From contig NZ_JWLL01000009.1 in assembly GCF_000814025.1 (NCBI RefSeq), forward strand, positions 1-64,000: 64,000 nucleotides of DNA, written 5' to 3'. Positions 51,877-60,816 of the stretch are shown in pieces. Every line of letters begins with the position of its first letter. The first letter of the stretch is position 1. The position numbers and the translations under genes were made by a program. This stretch comes from Tateyamaria sp. ANG-S1. Lineage in GTDB: Bacteria; Pseudomonadota; Alphaproteobacteria; Rhodobacterales; Rhodobacteraceae. A model generated the notes under the pieces. It saw nothing but the letters and a program-made list of their open reading frames with translations, had not been told where the DNA came from and searched no databases.

Positions 51877-52821
51877 TCAGCGCCGCACGATAACCTCGGC
51901 CCCCGGTTCTTCGGGTTCATCATCGGCCACTTCTGCCGGAAAACCGGGTGCAGTGACGTCCAGCCCGGTCGCCTCTTCCAGCCGCTTGATGATGTTGGGG
52001 GACAGCTCACGCGGGCCAAAGCGGTCGATTGCGTCGTCAAAAAGCTGGATCAGGAGCGGGTTCAAATCCAGCGGCACACCTGCCCGGTCGGCCACATCCT
52101 GAAACAGGCCGATGTCCTTGGCCACAAGATCCATGGTGAACGAAATATCGCGCGAGCCGTTCAGGATCACCTGGCTTTCGGTTTCGTGCACGAACGACGT
52201 TCCAGAGCTGATCGCCATTGCCTCATAGGCCACGCCAAGGTCCATGCCAGCACCCTTGGCCACGGTCAGCGCCTCAGCGCAGCTCACAAGGTTGGCTGTG
52301 GCGAGGTAGTTTGTCAGCACCTTGAGCACAGATGCGCTGCCCAGATCGCCGGTATGCAGAACCCGCCGCCCCATTGTTGTCAGCAGCGGCAGGATGCGTT
52401 CGAATGTGGGGCGATCACAGCCGGCGAAGATGCTTATATTGCCCGTGTCCGCCCGGTGGCAGCCGCCCGAGACCGGGCAATCGACCGCCGCACCGCCCGC
52501 CTCAATGACCTGCGCGCCGATGCGTTTGACCTCTGCCTCATCGGTCGTGGACATCTCCATCCAGATCTTGCCGGGGCCGACATGAGGCAGCATCTGGTCC
52601 ATAACGGCCGCCGATGCTGCCGGGCTGGGCAGGCAGGTGATCACCGCGTCGCAGTTTTGCATCATCGCTGCCGGGCTTTGTCCATCGTGGGCACCGTCAG
52701 CCACTTTGGCGGCGACCAAGTCGGCATTCAGATCGTGCACGCACACATCGTGGCCGTTGCGGATCAAGCTACCCGACAGCTTTCCGCCTACATTTCCAAG
52801 ACCGATAAAACCGATTTTCAT
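51877..52821 (-). CDS. NAD(P)-dependent oxidoreductase, 3-hydroxyisobutyrate dehydrogenase family
   Basis: Beta-hydroxyacid dehydrogenase of 314 residues. It starts MKIGFIGLGNVGGKLSGSL (dinucleotide motif), has DCPVSGGCHRADTGNISIF (substrate motif) and KVLTNYLATANLVSCAEAL with the catalytic Lys. Such enzymes oxidise hydroxy acids or reduce semialdehydes. It is the last gene of a four-gene operon with an M19-type protein, an SDR and an FAD oxidoreductase. Substrate unknown. Confidence 0.9.
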   Translation of the reverse strand: MKIGFIGLGNVGGKLSGSLIRNGHDVCVHDLNADLVAAKVADGAHDGQSPAAMMQNCDAVITCLPSPAASAAVMDQMLPHVGPGKIWMEMSTTDEAEVKRIGAQVIEAGGAAVDCPVSGGCHRADTGNISIFAGCDRPTFERILPLLTTMGRRVLHTGDLGSASVLKVLTNYLATANLVSCAEALTVAKGAGMDLGVAYEAMAISSGTSFVHETESQVILNGSRDISFTMDLVAKDIGLFQDVADRAGVPLDLNPLLIQLFDDAIDRFGPRELSPNIIKRLEEATGLDVTAPGFPAEVADDEPEEPGAEVIVRR

Positions 52822-52883
52822 GGCTGCTCTCCCTGCCGTACCGGTGGCAGTGGAAAAGCACCGGCGAAAACTGTCCGGCTTGT

Positions 52884-53858
52884 TTACGACGCGGGTTCGA
52901 AGTTTTCGGCGTAAAAGCGATACCAGTTGCCGCCCATGATGCCCGCGACTTCATCCTCCGACATGCCGGTGGCGCGCAACCCGGTCTCGATGTTGCCAAA
53001 GTATCGGTTGTCGCGGAACCACACGGGCTGTGGCGGGAATCCGGGGTTGGCCGCGGAGCCTTCGCCATAGTCGATCTCCTTCGACCAGCGGCCTATGCGC
53101 ATCCACTCGACCACGCTGTCCGGTTGGTCCTGGCACAGGTCCGACCCGATGCCGATCCTGTCGGTGCCGTATTTCTCTGCCGTCCGCGCAACCGCGTCAC
53201 AGAACGATTGCAACGTGCAGTTCGACCCGTCTTTGAGGTGGTGAGGATACAGCGAAAAGCCCAGCATCCCACCGTTTGACGTCACCGCCCGGATCACATC
53301 ATCACGCTTGTTGCGCAGCGCGGGGTGCCAGTCATGCGGATTGGCGTGCGTCATCGCAATGGGCCGTTCCGAGATATCCGCCGCTTCGATTGTCGAACGA
53401 TCCGCCGAATGGCTCATGTCCACCACCAGGCCAACGCGGTTCATCTCCTTGATCACCTGACGGCCCATGCGCGTGATGCCGGTGTCATTGTCTTCGTAGC
53501 AGCCGGTCGCGAGCAAGGATTGGTTGTTGTAGGTGAGCTGCATGAAGCGTGCGCCCAGCGCGTGCACGTTTTCGACGAGGCCAATGTCGTCCTCAATGGG
53601 GCTGGGGTTCTGGAAGCCGAAGAATATGGCCGTCTTACCCTTGCCCTTGGCCCGGTCAATGTCGCTCGCCCAGAGCCCCTTGGTGATCAGGTCGGGATAC
53701 TGTTCGAACCACCGGTTCCACGCCTCGAAATTCAGAACCGTTTCGCGGAAATTCTCGTGGTAAGCGATGGTGACATGAACGGCATCCACGCGCCCCTCGC
53801 GCATCTGGCGAAAGATCTTTTCCGACCAGTTGCAGTACTGAAGATTGTCTATGCGCAA
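52884..53858 (-). CDS. M19 (membrane dipeptidase) family protein with altered metal site
   Basis: A 324-residue amidohydrolase-fold protein. Conserved second-shell motifs are present: LVVDMSHSADRST and RPIAMTHANPHDWHP carry the two His ligands of renal-dipeptidase-like enzymes, and DRIGIGSDLCQD is the C-terminal Asp region. However the N-terminal HxD metal motif (usually DGHND) reads IDNLQYCNW, and the bridging Glu region (usually EGG) reads FQNPSPIEDD. Hence a binuclear zinc site is not expected, and the activity may differ from dipeptide hydrolysis. Only 3 nt from the upstream SDR gene. Confidence 0.85.
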   Translation of the reverse strand: MRIDNLQYCNWSEKIFRQMREGRVDAVHVTIAYHENFRETVLNFEAWNRWFEQYPDLITKGLWASDIDRAKGKGKTAIFFGFQNPSPIEDDIGLVENVHALGARFMQLTYNNQSLLATGCYEDNDTGITRMGRQVIKEMNRVGLVVDMSHSADRSTIEAADISERPIAMTHANPHDWHPALRNKRDDVIRAVTSNGGMLGFSLYPHHLKDGSNCTLQSFCDAVARTAEKYGTDRIGIGSDLCQDQPDSVVEWMRIGRWSKEIDYGEGSAANPGFPPQPVWFRDNRYFGNIETGLRATGMSEDEVAGIMGGNWYRFYAENFEPAS

Positions 53859-53861
53859 CGC

Positions 53862-54701
53862 TCAGTCCTTGCCCTTGTCGTCTGTATCCAGGTTCAAAGC
53901 CATCATCGCGCTTTGGCCCATCGGCGTGCTGGCGAAGGGACCGCCATGGCACATGTTGGCCGGGTCCTGCGGGTCCAGAACGCCCGCCTTGGCATAGATT
54001 TCCTCTGCAAACTGTTCCGCATTGTCTTGTGGCCGATAGCCTAGATGGCGCGCTCCTGAATTATCGACCGGTGCGCGGTCGTTGTCAGACACGCCGTAGA
54101 TGATGGAAAACCCTGCAATCGGTGTGTCGATGGCCCGCTCGACCAGATGGATCATGTCGTCGTAACTCAGCCACGAGCCCACGGCGCGCGGATTGGTGAC
54201 ATTGGCGCAGGACAGGATGCGCAGGCACACGGCCTCGATCCCCTCCTTGTCCCAGTACATGCGAGCGAGGTCTTCGGTAAAGCACTTGGCGAGGCCATAG
54301 AAACCATCGGGGCGGTGGGCTGCGTTGATGCCGATGGCTTCTGTCTTGGGGTGCATACCAACGGCGTGGATGGATGACGCATAGACGACGCGCCGGACCC
54401 CGTGCCGACGGGCGGATTCCCAGATGTTGTAGGAGCCGATTAAATTGGGGCCTAGCAGCGTCTCGAACGGCGCTTCATCCACAATAGCCCCGAAATGGAC
54501 AACCATGTCGGCGCCTTTAACCACCGCCTCCATCGCTGCGAAATCGGCAAGATCGGCCTGCACGTAGGTTTCGTTTGGCAATAGTTTACCCAGACCGTCC
54601 GCAATATCGGTTGAGACCAGTGTCTCGCACATCTTTGACAATGGCACGCGCAAGTAGGAGCCGAGGCGGCCTGCGGCCCCTGTGAGAACGAGTTTCTTCA
54701 T
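53862..54701 (-). CDS. NAD-dependent epimerase/dehydratase family protein, uronate dehydrogenase-like
   Basis: Extended SDR of 279 residues. The cofactor motif is KKLVLTGAAGRLGSYLR, the active site has ASSIHAVG and YGLAKCFTEDL (Tyr-x3-Lys), and VCLRILSCANVTNPRAVGSW (parts) follows. Overall resembles uronate dehydrogenase, which oxidises hexuronates to lactones. In this operon it could oxidise another polar metabolite. 10 nt downstream of the FAD oxidoreductase. Confidence 0.87.
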   Translation of the reverse strand: MKKLVLTGAAGRLGSYLRVPLSKMCETLVSTDIADGLGKLLPNETYVQADLADFAAMEAVVKGADMVVHFGAIVDEAPFETLLGPNLIGSYNIWESARRHGVRRVVYASSIHAVGMHPKTEAIGINAAHRPDGFYGLAKCFTEDLARMYWDKEGIEAVCLRILSCANVTNPRAVGSWLSYDDMIHLVERAIDTPIAGFSIIYGVSDNDRAPVDNSGARHLGYRPQDNAEQFAEEIYAKAGVLDPQDPANMCHGGPFASTPMGQSAMMALNLDTDDKGKD

Positions 54702-54711
54702 TATTGGTCCT

Positions 54712-55920
54712 CTAGATCACTGCTTTTTCGATGATGGGTCGATCAGCGACCAGCCGATCATAATGGAAGGGTGTCAGATCCAGGCTGCGATATGCGCCAT
54801 ATGTCAGCCACTCGGCGGTCCCCCGGCCCATGGCGGGAGACTGCTGGAGCCCATGACCGGAAAATCCATTAAGAAAAACGAAATTCCCGATCTCGGGATG
54901 CGGTCCTGTGATCGCATTGTGGTCAAAGGTATTCATGGCGTAGTGCCCCGCCCACTCACTGGTGACCTTGATCGCTTCGAACTGCGGTATGCGCGTCGCG
55001 AGAATGGGCCAGACGTGGTTTTCCCATATCGCATGGTCCATGGCAAAATCGTCGTAACCAACTGCCGGATCGACATCGGCATGTCCGCCCGCCTGATAGG
55101 TGCCACCGCCATTTTCCCGAACATGCACGCCGGAAGGGTCAATCGTCAGCGGAAGATCGCGATCCAGCGGCTGTTCGGCCTTGAACACCCACGAATAGCG
55201 TTTGCGCGGCTCGACCGGCACGCCGATGCCCGCCATCTGCGCCGTACGCGCCGCGCGCGGCCCCGATGCGTTGACGACCTGACCGCAGGCAACGACCTCT
55301 CCGCTGGCAAGGGTCACGCTGTCGATATGCGTGCCAGCCGCATTGCGGGTCATCGCGACCACTTCATTGTCGATATACTCGACCCCGCGCTCGCGAGATT
55401 GCCTGCGCCACCAGTCAAAGACAGCAGCCCCATCCCAATAGCCTTCGTCCACCGTGTTGATGGACCCCAGCACGATGTCATCCACGTTGTAGAACGGATA
55501 GGCTGCCTTGATCTCATCCGGAGTCATCAGTTGCGTCGAGGCACCGGCGGCATGTTGCACTTCGATGTTCCGGCGCAGGGTATCTGCAAAGGCATCGGTA
55601 TCCGCCAAATACATGTAACCAAAGCTGCGGATCCCAAGTTCGGGCACTCGGTCGTCACCACCCATGTACGTCCTGATGTTCTTGACGAAATCAGCGGCAA
55701 ACTGGCTGATCCGCACGTTGAGCTCGGTCGAGAACTGCTGGCGCATGCAACTATTTGTGTGCGCGGTTGAGCATTGGGCATAGGTCGGGTCGCGTTCCAC
55801 AACGAGCACCCGGCCATCGAAATCCGGGTTATCGGTCAGAAACCAAGCCGTCGAAGCCCCCATGATAGCGCCGCCGACGATCACGACATCATAGTGGGTG
55901 TATTGCGGTGCCTGTGCCAC
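54712..55920 (-). CDS. FAD-dependent oxidoreductase (DAO family)
   Basis: A 402-residue flavoprotein. It has the FAD motif YDVVIVGGAIMGASTAWFL and a C-terminal GFSGHGLQQSPAMGRGTAEW, typical of the D-amino-acid/sarcosine/glycine oxidase superfamily. It opens the four-gene operon and is divergent from nasT with 213 nt between them. Oxidises an amine or hydroxy compound; substrate not identifiable. Confidence 0.9.
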   Translation of the reverse strand: MAQAPQYTHYDVVIVGGAIMGASTAWFLTDNPDFDGRVLVVERDPTYAQCSTAHTNSCMRQQFSTELNVRISQFAADFVKNIRTYMGGDDRVPELGIRSFGYMYLADTDAFADTLRRNIEVQHAAGASTQLMTPDEIKAAYPFYNVDDIVLGSINTVDEGYWDGAAVFDWWRRQSRERGVEYIDNEVVAMTRNAAGTHIDSVTLASGEVVACGQVVNASGPRAARTAQMAGIGVPVEPRKRYSWVFKAEQPLDRDLPLTIDPSGVHVRENGGGTYQAGGHADVDPAVGYDDFAMDHAIWENHVWPILATRIPQFEAIKVTSEWAGHYAMNTFDHNAITGPHPEIGNFVFLNGFSGHGLQQSPAMGRGTAEWLTYGAYRSLDLTPFHYDRLVADRPIIEKAVI

Positions 55921-56133
55921 CAGTGCCCTCGGTTTTCAGTCCATATCTGCGCCAATTGTGCGGCGGATATCCCTGGCGCGCCAGCGCTTTATTCTTCAGA
56001 TGCTTAAATTTTGTGCGCAACGCCCAACCATTAGGACGCCAACCAAACATAATGCGACATGATCGTGCAGCCTGCATATCCCGGATGGAACGCCATGCCG
56101 CCGTCGCGCACGACATGATGCGTGACTGAAGAT

Positions 56134-56706
56134 ATGAAAATTGCTGTGATCGAACCCGATCCTGATCGTGCACGCGACATCATTGATGCGCTGATGGAAG
56201 GTGGCTGGAACGACGTGGTCGTTTTGGGCGACGTGAGTGGCTTGGCCCGAAAGCTGGCCGCCCTTGATCCCGACCTCGTGCTGATTGACCTGGCCAATCC
56301 CAGCCGCGATGCACTGGAACAGGTCAGCGTCGCCTCCGAAGCCCAAAGCCGTCCCGTTGCCATGTTTGTGGATCGCTCCGATGACGAGATGACACAGGCC
56401 GCCGTGGCCGCGGGCCTGTCGGCCTATGTCGTCGGAGAATTGCAGCCGGACCGCATCAAACCCGTCCTGCAAACGGCCATCGCCCGCTTCCAGATGATGA
56501 GCCAGATGCGCAATGAGCTTGAGGCAGCCAAGCAAGCGTTGGCAGATCGCAAGACCGTTGACCGCGCCAAAGGCATGATTATGCAGGCCCGAGGCGTGGG
56601 GGAGGAAGAAGCCTATGCCCTCTTGCGCAAGACGGCCATGTCCCAGAACCGCAAGGTGATCGAAGTGGCGCAAGCCTTGTTGACCGCATCGGATTTGCTG
56701 ACATGA
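56134..56706 (+). CDS. nasT: NasT-type ANTAR-domain antiterminator
   Basis: RNA-binding response-regulator-like protein, about 190 residues. The receiver domain begins MKIAVIEPDPDRARDII and has Asp in LVLIDLANPSRD; the C-terminal ANTAR domain shows DRKTVDRAKGMIMQARGVGEEEAY and LLRKTAMSQNRKVIE. NasT binds paired hexaloop hairpins in nitrate gene leaders and prevents termination when released by NasS. An in-frame GTG at 56122 would add four residues. Overlaps nasS by four nt. Confidence 0.93.
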   Translation: MKIAVIEPDPDRARDIIDALMEGGWNDVVVLGDVSGLARKLAALDPDLVLIDLANPSRDALEQVSVASEAQSRPVAMFVDRSDDEMTQAAVAAGLSAYVVGELQPDRIKPVLQTAIARFQMMSQMRNELEAAKQALADRKTVDRAKGMIMQARGVGEEEAYALLRKTAMSQNRKVIEVAQALLTASDLLT

Positions 56707-57881
56707 GTACCGCGCGTCTGAATTGCGGCTACGTGCCTCTGGTCGACAGTGCGCCCCTAATCGTGGCGCAAGAATTGAACTTCGCCGCGGACGAGGGCCT
56801 GTCGCTGAACCTGCTGCGCCAGCCGTCGTGGGCTGCGCTGCGGGACCTGCTCGCGCTGGGGCATCTGGATGCAGCCCATATGCTGGCTCCCATGCCCATC
56901 GCGATGTCGCTTGGCCTGAGCGGGCCGATGGCCCGAATTGATGCGCTGATGGTGCTGTCGGTGAATGGAACCGTCATCGGTGTGTCGAACGCGATGGCAG
57001 AGGCTATGCGGAAAAAAGGGTGGCCGGGTGGCTTCGCGTCTCCGCAAGACACCGCTGGGCCAATGCTGTCCGCGCTCGACCGACCGCTGCGCGTCGGGGT
57101 GCCGTTTCCCTATTCCATGCATCGGCTGCTGTTTGAATACTGGATCGGCCACACAGGTCTGATGGACCTGTCCAATATGCACATCATCACCACGCCGCCG
57201 CCATTGATGGCGGAGGCCGTCGCCTCGGACGAAATCGATGTGTTCTGCGTGGGCGAGCCCTGGGGTTCGGTGGCTGTCGGCAACAACGTGGGCGAGTTGA
57301 TCCTGCCCGGTGCCGCGATCTGGGCGCACGCCCCGGAGAAGGTTCTGGCGGCTCGTCATGCCTGGGTCGAGGAGAACCCGGTTGTCGTCGGCGCGTTGAT
57401 GCGCGCGGTCGCACGGGCGTCCGCATGGCTCGACACCCCCAAGAACCGTCCCCTTGCAATCGAGATCCTCGCCCGCAGCGCGCATCTTGATCTGCCCCAT
57501 GCCGCATTGGATCACGCCCTCATGGGCCGCTTTGCCACCCAGTTCGGCGCGGCACCCGTAGATGTGCCCGGTTTCCTGCGCTTCCACGACCGGGCCGCAA
57601 ACTTCCCGTGGCGCAGCCAGGCCGCTTGGATCGGTGCCGAGATTGCGCGGCTTGCCGGGATCAACCGTGACCACGCCATCGCCATGGCCCAGCGCGCCAT
57701 GCGCCCCGATTGCTACCGGGAGCATCTGGGACCAATAGGTGTCGACATGCCCGGCGCCTCCGCCAAAATCGAAGGCGCCCTGACCCACCCCATGGCCGTC
57801 GCGTCGACACGGGGGGAGATGATTCTGGGGCCGGATGCTTTTTTTGATGGCGAAACTTTCGATTTTGCCCCGTCTGAGTGA
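56703..57881 (+). CDS. nasS: NasS-type nitrate/nitrite sensor, NrtA-like
   Basis: A 392-residue cytosolic protein homologous to nitrate-binding NrtA/CmpA but lacking a signal peptide, the mark of NasS. It starts STARLNCGYVPLVDSAPLIVAQE and has AAHMLAPMPIAMSLGL, VPFPYSMHRLLFEYWIG (part) and FCVGEPWGSVAVG. It binds NasT without nitrate and frees it with nitrate. ATG overlaps the nasT stop. The leader RNA of nrtA starts right after its stop. Confidence 0.93.
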   Translation: MSTARLNCGYVPLVDSAPLIVAQELNFAADEGLSLNLLRQPSWAALRDLLALGHLDAAHMLAPMPIAMSLGLSGPMARIDALMVLSVNGTVIGVSNAMAEAMRKKGWPGGFASPQDTAGPMLSALDRPLRVGVPFPYSMHRLLFEYWIGHTGLMDLSNMHIITTPPPLMAEAVASDEIDVFCVGEPWGSVAVGNNVGELILPGAAIWAHAPEKVLAARHAWVEENPVVVGALMRAVARASAWLDTPKNRPLAIEILARSAHLDLPHAALDHALMGRFATQFGAAPVDVPGFLRFHDRAANFPWRSQAAWIGAEIARLAGINRDHAIAMAQRAMRPDCYREHLGPIGVDMPGASAKIEGALTHPMAVASTRGEMILGPDAFFDGETFDFAPSE

Positions 57882-57980
57882 TTAGTTTTTGGGCAGTTGC
57901 TGCATCGCAGCGGAAATCTCTTGCTTACGACCAAAATCCAATTGGCGAGCGGCCCGATGAGTCGCTACCCTGAAATCAAC

Positions 57981-58040
57981 GAAGCAAAGACGCTTCCCTC
58001 TGCCTCCACGATGGGGGCTCTATCAAGAGCAAAGCTGCTC
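57981..58040 (+). promoter_or_regulatory. ANTAR-type leader RNA: two hexaloop hairpins
   Basis: Hairpin 1: GAAGC-AAAGAC-GCTTC (57981-57996). Hairpin 2: GAGC-AAAGCT-GCTC (58027-58040). Both loops are six bases with A at position 1 and G at position 4, the known ANTAR recognition pattern. The linker is 30 nt, longer than usual, but it can itself fold as GCCTCC-ACGAT-GGGGGC, bringing the two loops close. Hairpin 2 uses bases of the left arm of the terminator at 58033, so binding NasT would block termination. Confidence 0.75.
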
Positions 58041-58094
58041 GTTCTGCCTGCGCATACCTCCTCCCATGCGCTCCGTAGAACGGGCAGCTTTTTT
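58033..58094 (+). terminator. Leader terminator upstream of nrtA
   Basis: AGCTGCTCGTTCT (58033-58045) pairs with AGAACGGGCAGCT (58077-58089) over 13 bp with one G-U, followed by a T-run to 58094. The long loop contains a further stem GCGCAT/ATGCGC. It lies 21 nt before the nrtA start. Overlap with ANTAR hairpin 2 makes it a regulated terminator. Confidence 0.85.
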
Positions 58095-58115
58095 GTTAAA
58101 AAAAGGACCGACAGG

Positions 58116-59486
58116 ATGACCCGTCTCTTTACATTTGCAGGTGCCATGGCTGCCCTGCTTGGCACGGCAGCACATGCCGAGCTGCTGGATCTGGAAAAGG
58201 ATGAGCTGAAGTTTGGCTTCATCAAGCTGACCGACATGGCGCCCTTGGCCATTGCATATGAAAACGGCTACTTCGAAGATGAGGGCCTGTTCGTGACGCT
58301 GGAAGCGCAAGCGAACTGGAAAGTTCTGCTGGACGGCGTGATTGACGGCCAGCTTGACGGCGCACACATGCTGGCAGGCCAGCCTCTCGCCGCCACGATT
58401 GGGTACGGCACCGAGGCGCACATCATCACACCCTTTTCGATGGACCTGAACGGCAACGGTATCACGGTTTCCAACGAAATCTGGGAGCAGATGAAGCCGC
58501 ATGTGCCGCTTATGGACGATGGTCGTCCGCAGCACCCGATCAGCGCCGAGGCCCTCGCGCCAGTCGTTGAAGACTACAAAGATCAAGGTCTGCCCTTCAA
58601 CATGGGCATGGTGTTCCCCGTCTCCACTCACAACTACGAAATCCGCTACTGGCTGGCTGCTGGTGGTCTGGAGCCCGGCTATTACAGCCCCGACAACATC
58701 ACCGGCCAGATCGGTGCGGACGTGCTGCTGAGCGTGACCCCACCCCCACAGATGCCCGCCACAATGGAAGCTGGCACAATATATGGCTACGCCGTGGGTG
58801 AGCCGTGGAACCAGCAGGCCGTGTTCAAAGGCATCGGCGTGCCGGTCATAACCGACTACGACATGTGGAAGAACAACCCCGAAAAAGTCTTCGGCATCAC
58901 CAACGAGTTCGCCGAAGAATATCCCAACACCACGAAGGCCATCACCAAGGCGCTGATCCGTGCGGCCATCTGGCTGGACGAGAACGACAACGCCAACCGC
59001 GAGGAAGCGGTCGAGATCCTGAGCCGTTCGGAATATGTGGGCGCGGATTACGACGTGATCGCGAACTCAATGACCGGTTTCTTTGAATTCGAGAAGGGCG
59101 ACCGCCGCCCAGCCCCCGACTTCAACGTGTTCTTCCGCTACAATGCGACCTACCCATTCTATTCGGACGCCATCTGGTACCTGACCCAGATGCGCCGCTG
59201 GGGTCAGATTTCCGAGGCGAAGCCTGACCAGTGGTATTTCGACATGGCTGCCAAGGTCTACAAGCCCGAGATTTACCTGGAAGCCGCACGCCTGCTGGTG
59301 GACGAAGGTCTGGCCAATGAGGCTGACTTCCCCTGGGACAGCGACGGGTTCAAGGCACCGACGCCTGCCGCCGACATCATCGACGGCATCCCTTACGACG
59401 GCAAAGCGCCCAACGCTTACATCGACAGCCTGCCCATCGGTCTGAAAGGTGAGCAGAAGGTCGTCGGCAATGCAGTCGAAGGTTGA
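58116..59486 (+). CDS. nrtA: Nitrate ABC transporter substrate-binding protein
   Basis: Periplasmic nitrate/nitrite-binding protein of the NrtA/CmpA family, 456 residues. The signal peptide is [20 protein letters not shown]. Mature motifs: [56 protein letters not shown] and [15 protein letters not shown]. The ATG at 58116 with GACAGG upstream is chosen because the frame is open further back through the leader. A long hairpin-rich spacer separates it from nrtB. Confidence 0.96.
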   Translation: MTRLFTFAGAMAALLGTAAHAELLDLEKDELKFGFIKLTDMAPLAIAYENGYFEDEGLFVTLEAQANWKVLLDGVIDGQLDGAHMLAGQPLAATIGYGTEAHIITPFSMDLNGNGITVSNEIWEQMKPHVPLMDDGRPQHPISAEALAPVVEDYKDQGLPFNMGMVFPVSTHNYEIRYWLAAGGLEPGYYSPDNITGQIGADVLLSVTPPPQMPATMEAGTIYGYAVGEPWNQQAVFKGIGVPVITDYDMWKNNPEKVFGITNEFAEEYPNTTKAITKALIRAAIWLDENDNANREEAVEILSRSEYVGADYDVIANSMTGFFEFEKGDRRPAPDFNVFFRYNATYPFYSDAIWYLTQMRRWGQISEAKPDQWYFDMAAKVYKPEIYLEAARLLVDEGLANEADFPWDSDGFKAPTPAADIIDGIPYDGKAPNAYIDSLPIGLKGEQKVVGNAVEG

Positions 59487-59497
59487 AAGCCATGAAG

Positions 59498-59519
59498 GGG
59501 TGGGCAGCGATGCCCACCC
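59498..59519. repeat. REP-like hairpin after nrtA
   Basis: GGGTGGGCA-GCGA-TGCCCACCC, perfect 9-bp stem, followed by TAC, 12 nt after the nrtA stop. Two further hairpins follow, GCTGC-TCC-GCAGC (59523-59535) and GCCCC-AACGGT-GGGGC (59542-59557). Such stems could stabilise nrtA mRNA and raise its level over nrtB. Same family as 7465, 7512 and 16172. Confidence 0.7.
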
Positions 59520-59609
59520 TACGCTGCTCCGCAGCAATCCGGCCCCAACGGTGGGGCGTTTGCTCAGAATTTAGGCACGCTGCTGTGCCGCAAGAGCCCC
59601 CAACACCAC

Positions 59610-59651
59610 GGTGTCACCCCGCGTGCACCCCCCGTACACCCCCTATGCACC
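59610..59651 (-). repeat. Array of four GGTG boxes phased at 11 bp, copy 2
   Basis: On the plus strand CACC is found at 59615, 59626, 59637 and 59648, exactly 11 nt apart. The reverse complement matches the array at 14664-14705 at 38 of 42 bases. It lies in the nrtA-nrtB spacer, 81 nt before the nrtB start. Helical phasing suggests a protein-binding array; effect on nrtB is not known. Confidence 0.8.
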
Positions 59652-59731
59652 GCCGCAGTGCAGCATAGCCCGCCAGACACAAGATATGGGGTTTTGACAG
59701 CCCCGCCCGATCCCGCCGAGGAGGCCCTGAC

Positions 59732-60811
59732 ATGACCGCCATCGACCCATCCGATCTGGACGCCGCAGCGCGCGAAGAACGCAAGCAGCGGACATTCACC
59801 CGCATCAACGCCGCCGACAAATGGTTTCAGGTTCTGGGCCTCGCCTGGCTGACGCCGGTTCTGAAGGCCGCAGCTGGGGACAACCCCAAGGCACAGACCA
59901 AGGAAATCTGGCGGCTGTTGGGTGTTCCGCTGGTGGCAATCGCATTGTTCCTTGTGGCTTGGGCATCACTGGCTCCGACCGTGCAGACATCGCTGGGTGC
60001 AATCCCCGGACCGGCGCAGGTTTGGGAGCAGGTCGGCAAGCTAAACGAAGACGCCCAGCGCGAGAAAGAGAAAGAGGCCGCGTTCTATGTTCGTCAGGAC
60101 GAACGCAATGCCAAGCTGATCGCAGATGGTCAGGCCGACCGTGTGAAAGAGCGCGTCTACACCGGCAAGCCGACTTACTACGATCAAATCTGGACCTCGA
60201 TCCAGACAGTCTTCTTTGGCTTCCTGATAGCGTCGGTCGTCGCCATCCCGCTGGGCATCGCTGCCGGTCTGAGCCCGACGGTGAACGCGGCGATCAACCC
60301 GCTGATCCAGATCTTCAAGCCCGTGTCACCGCTGGCGTGGCTGCCCATCGTGACGATGGTTGTCTCCGCTACCTATGCTGCTGACGGTTTCTTTGCCAAA
60401 TCCTTCCTTACATCGGCCATCACCGTGACCCTGTGTTCGTTGTGGCCCACGCTGATCAACACCGCACTCGGTGTGGCCAGCATCGACAAGGATCTGGTGA
60501 GCGTATCGAAGGTTCTAAAAATGAACACTTGGACCAAGATCACCAAGCTGGTCCTGCCCTCGGCCCTGCCGCTGATCTTTACTGGCCTGCGTCTGTCGCT
60601 TGGCGTCGGCTGGATGGTTCTGATCGCCGCCGAAATGCTGGCGCAGAACCCCGGTCTGGGCAAGTTCGTCTGGGATGAATTCCAGAACGGGTCGAGCCAG
60701 TCCCTCGCCAAGATCATGGTGGCTGTCTTCACCATCGGCATCATCGGCTTCCTACTCGACCGTCTGATGTACGCCATCCAATCCATGTTCACCTTCACGA
60801 ACAACCGGTGA
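59732..60811 (+). CDS. nrtB: Nitrate ABC transporter permease
   Basis: Inner-membrane permease, 359 residues, with the BPD-type EAA loop ([20 protein letters not shown] region) and helices such as [20 protein letters not shown] and [19 protein letters not shown]. The first ~150 residues include a single early helix and a charged periplasmic-type stretch, longer than many permeases of this family. The TGA at 60809-60811 is followed by the nrtC start 5 nt later. Confidence 0.95.
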   Translation: MTAIDPSDLDAAAREERKQRTFTRINAADKWFQVLGLAWLTPVLKAAAGDNPKAQTKEIWRLLGVPLVAIALFLVAWASLAPTVQTSLGAIPGPAQVWEQVGKLNEDAQREKEKEAAFYVRQDERNAKLIADGQADRVKERVYTGKPTYYDQIWTSIQTVFFGFLIASVVAIPLGIAAGLSPTVNAAINPLIQIFKPVSPLAWLPIVTMVVSATYAADGFFAKSFLTSAITVTLCSLWPTLINTALGVASIDKDLVSVSKVLKMNTWTKITKLVLPSALPLIFTGLRLSLGVGWMVLIAAEMLAQNPGLGKFVWDEFQNGSSQSLAKIMVAVFTIGIIGFLLDRLMYAIQSMFTFTNNR

Positions 60812-60816
60812 TCCCA

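Noticed and set aside
57945-57966. Alternative ANTAR hairpin AGCGGC-CCGATGA-GTCGCT
   Set aside because: Seven-base loop without the A1/G4 pattern; the two hexaloops downstream fit better.
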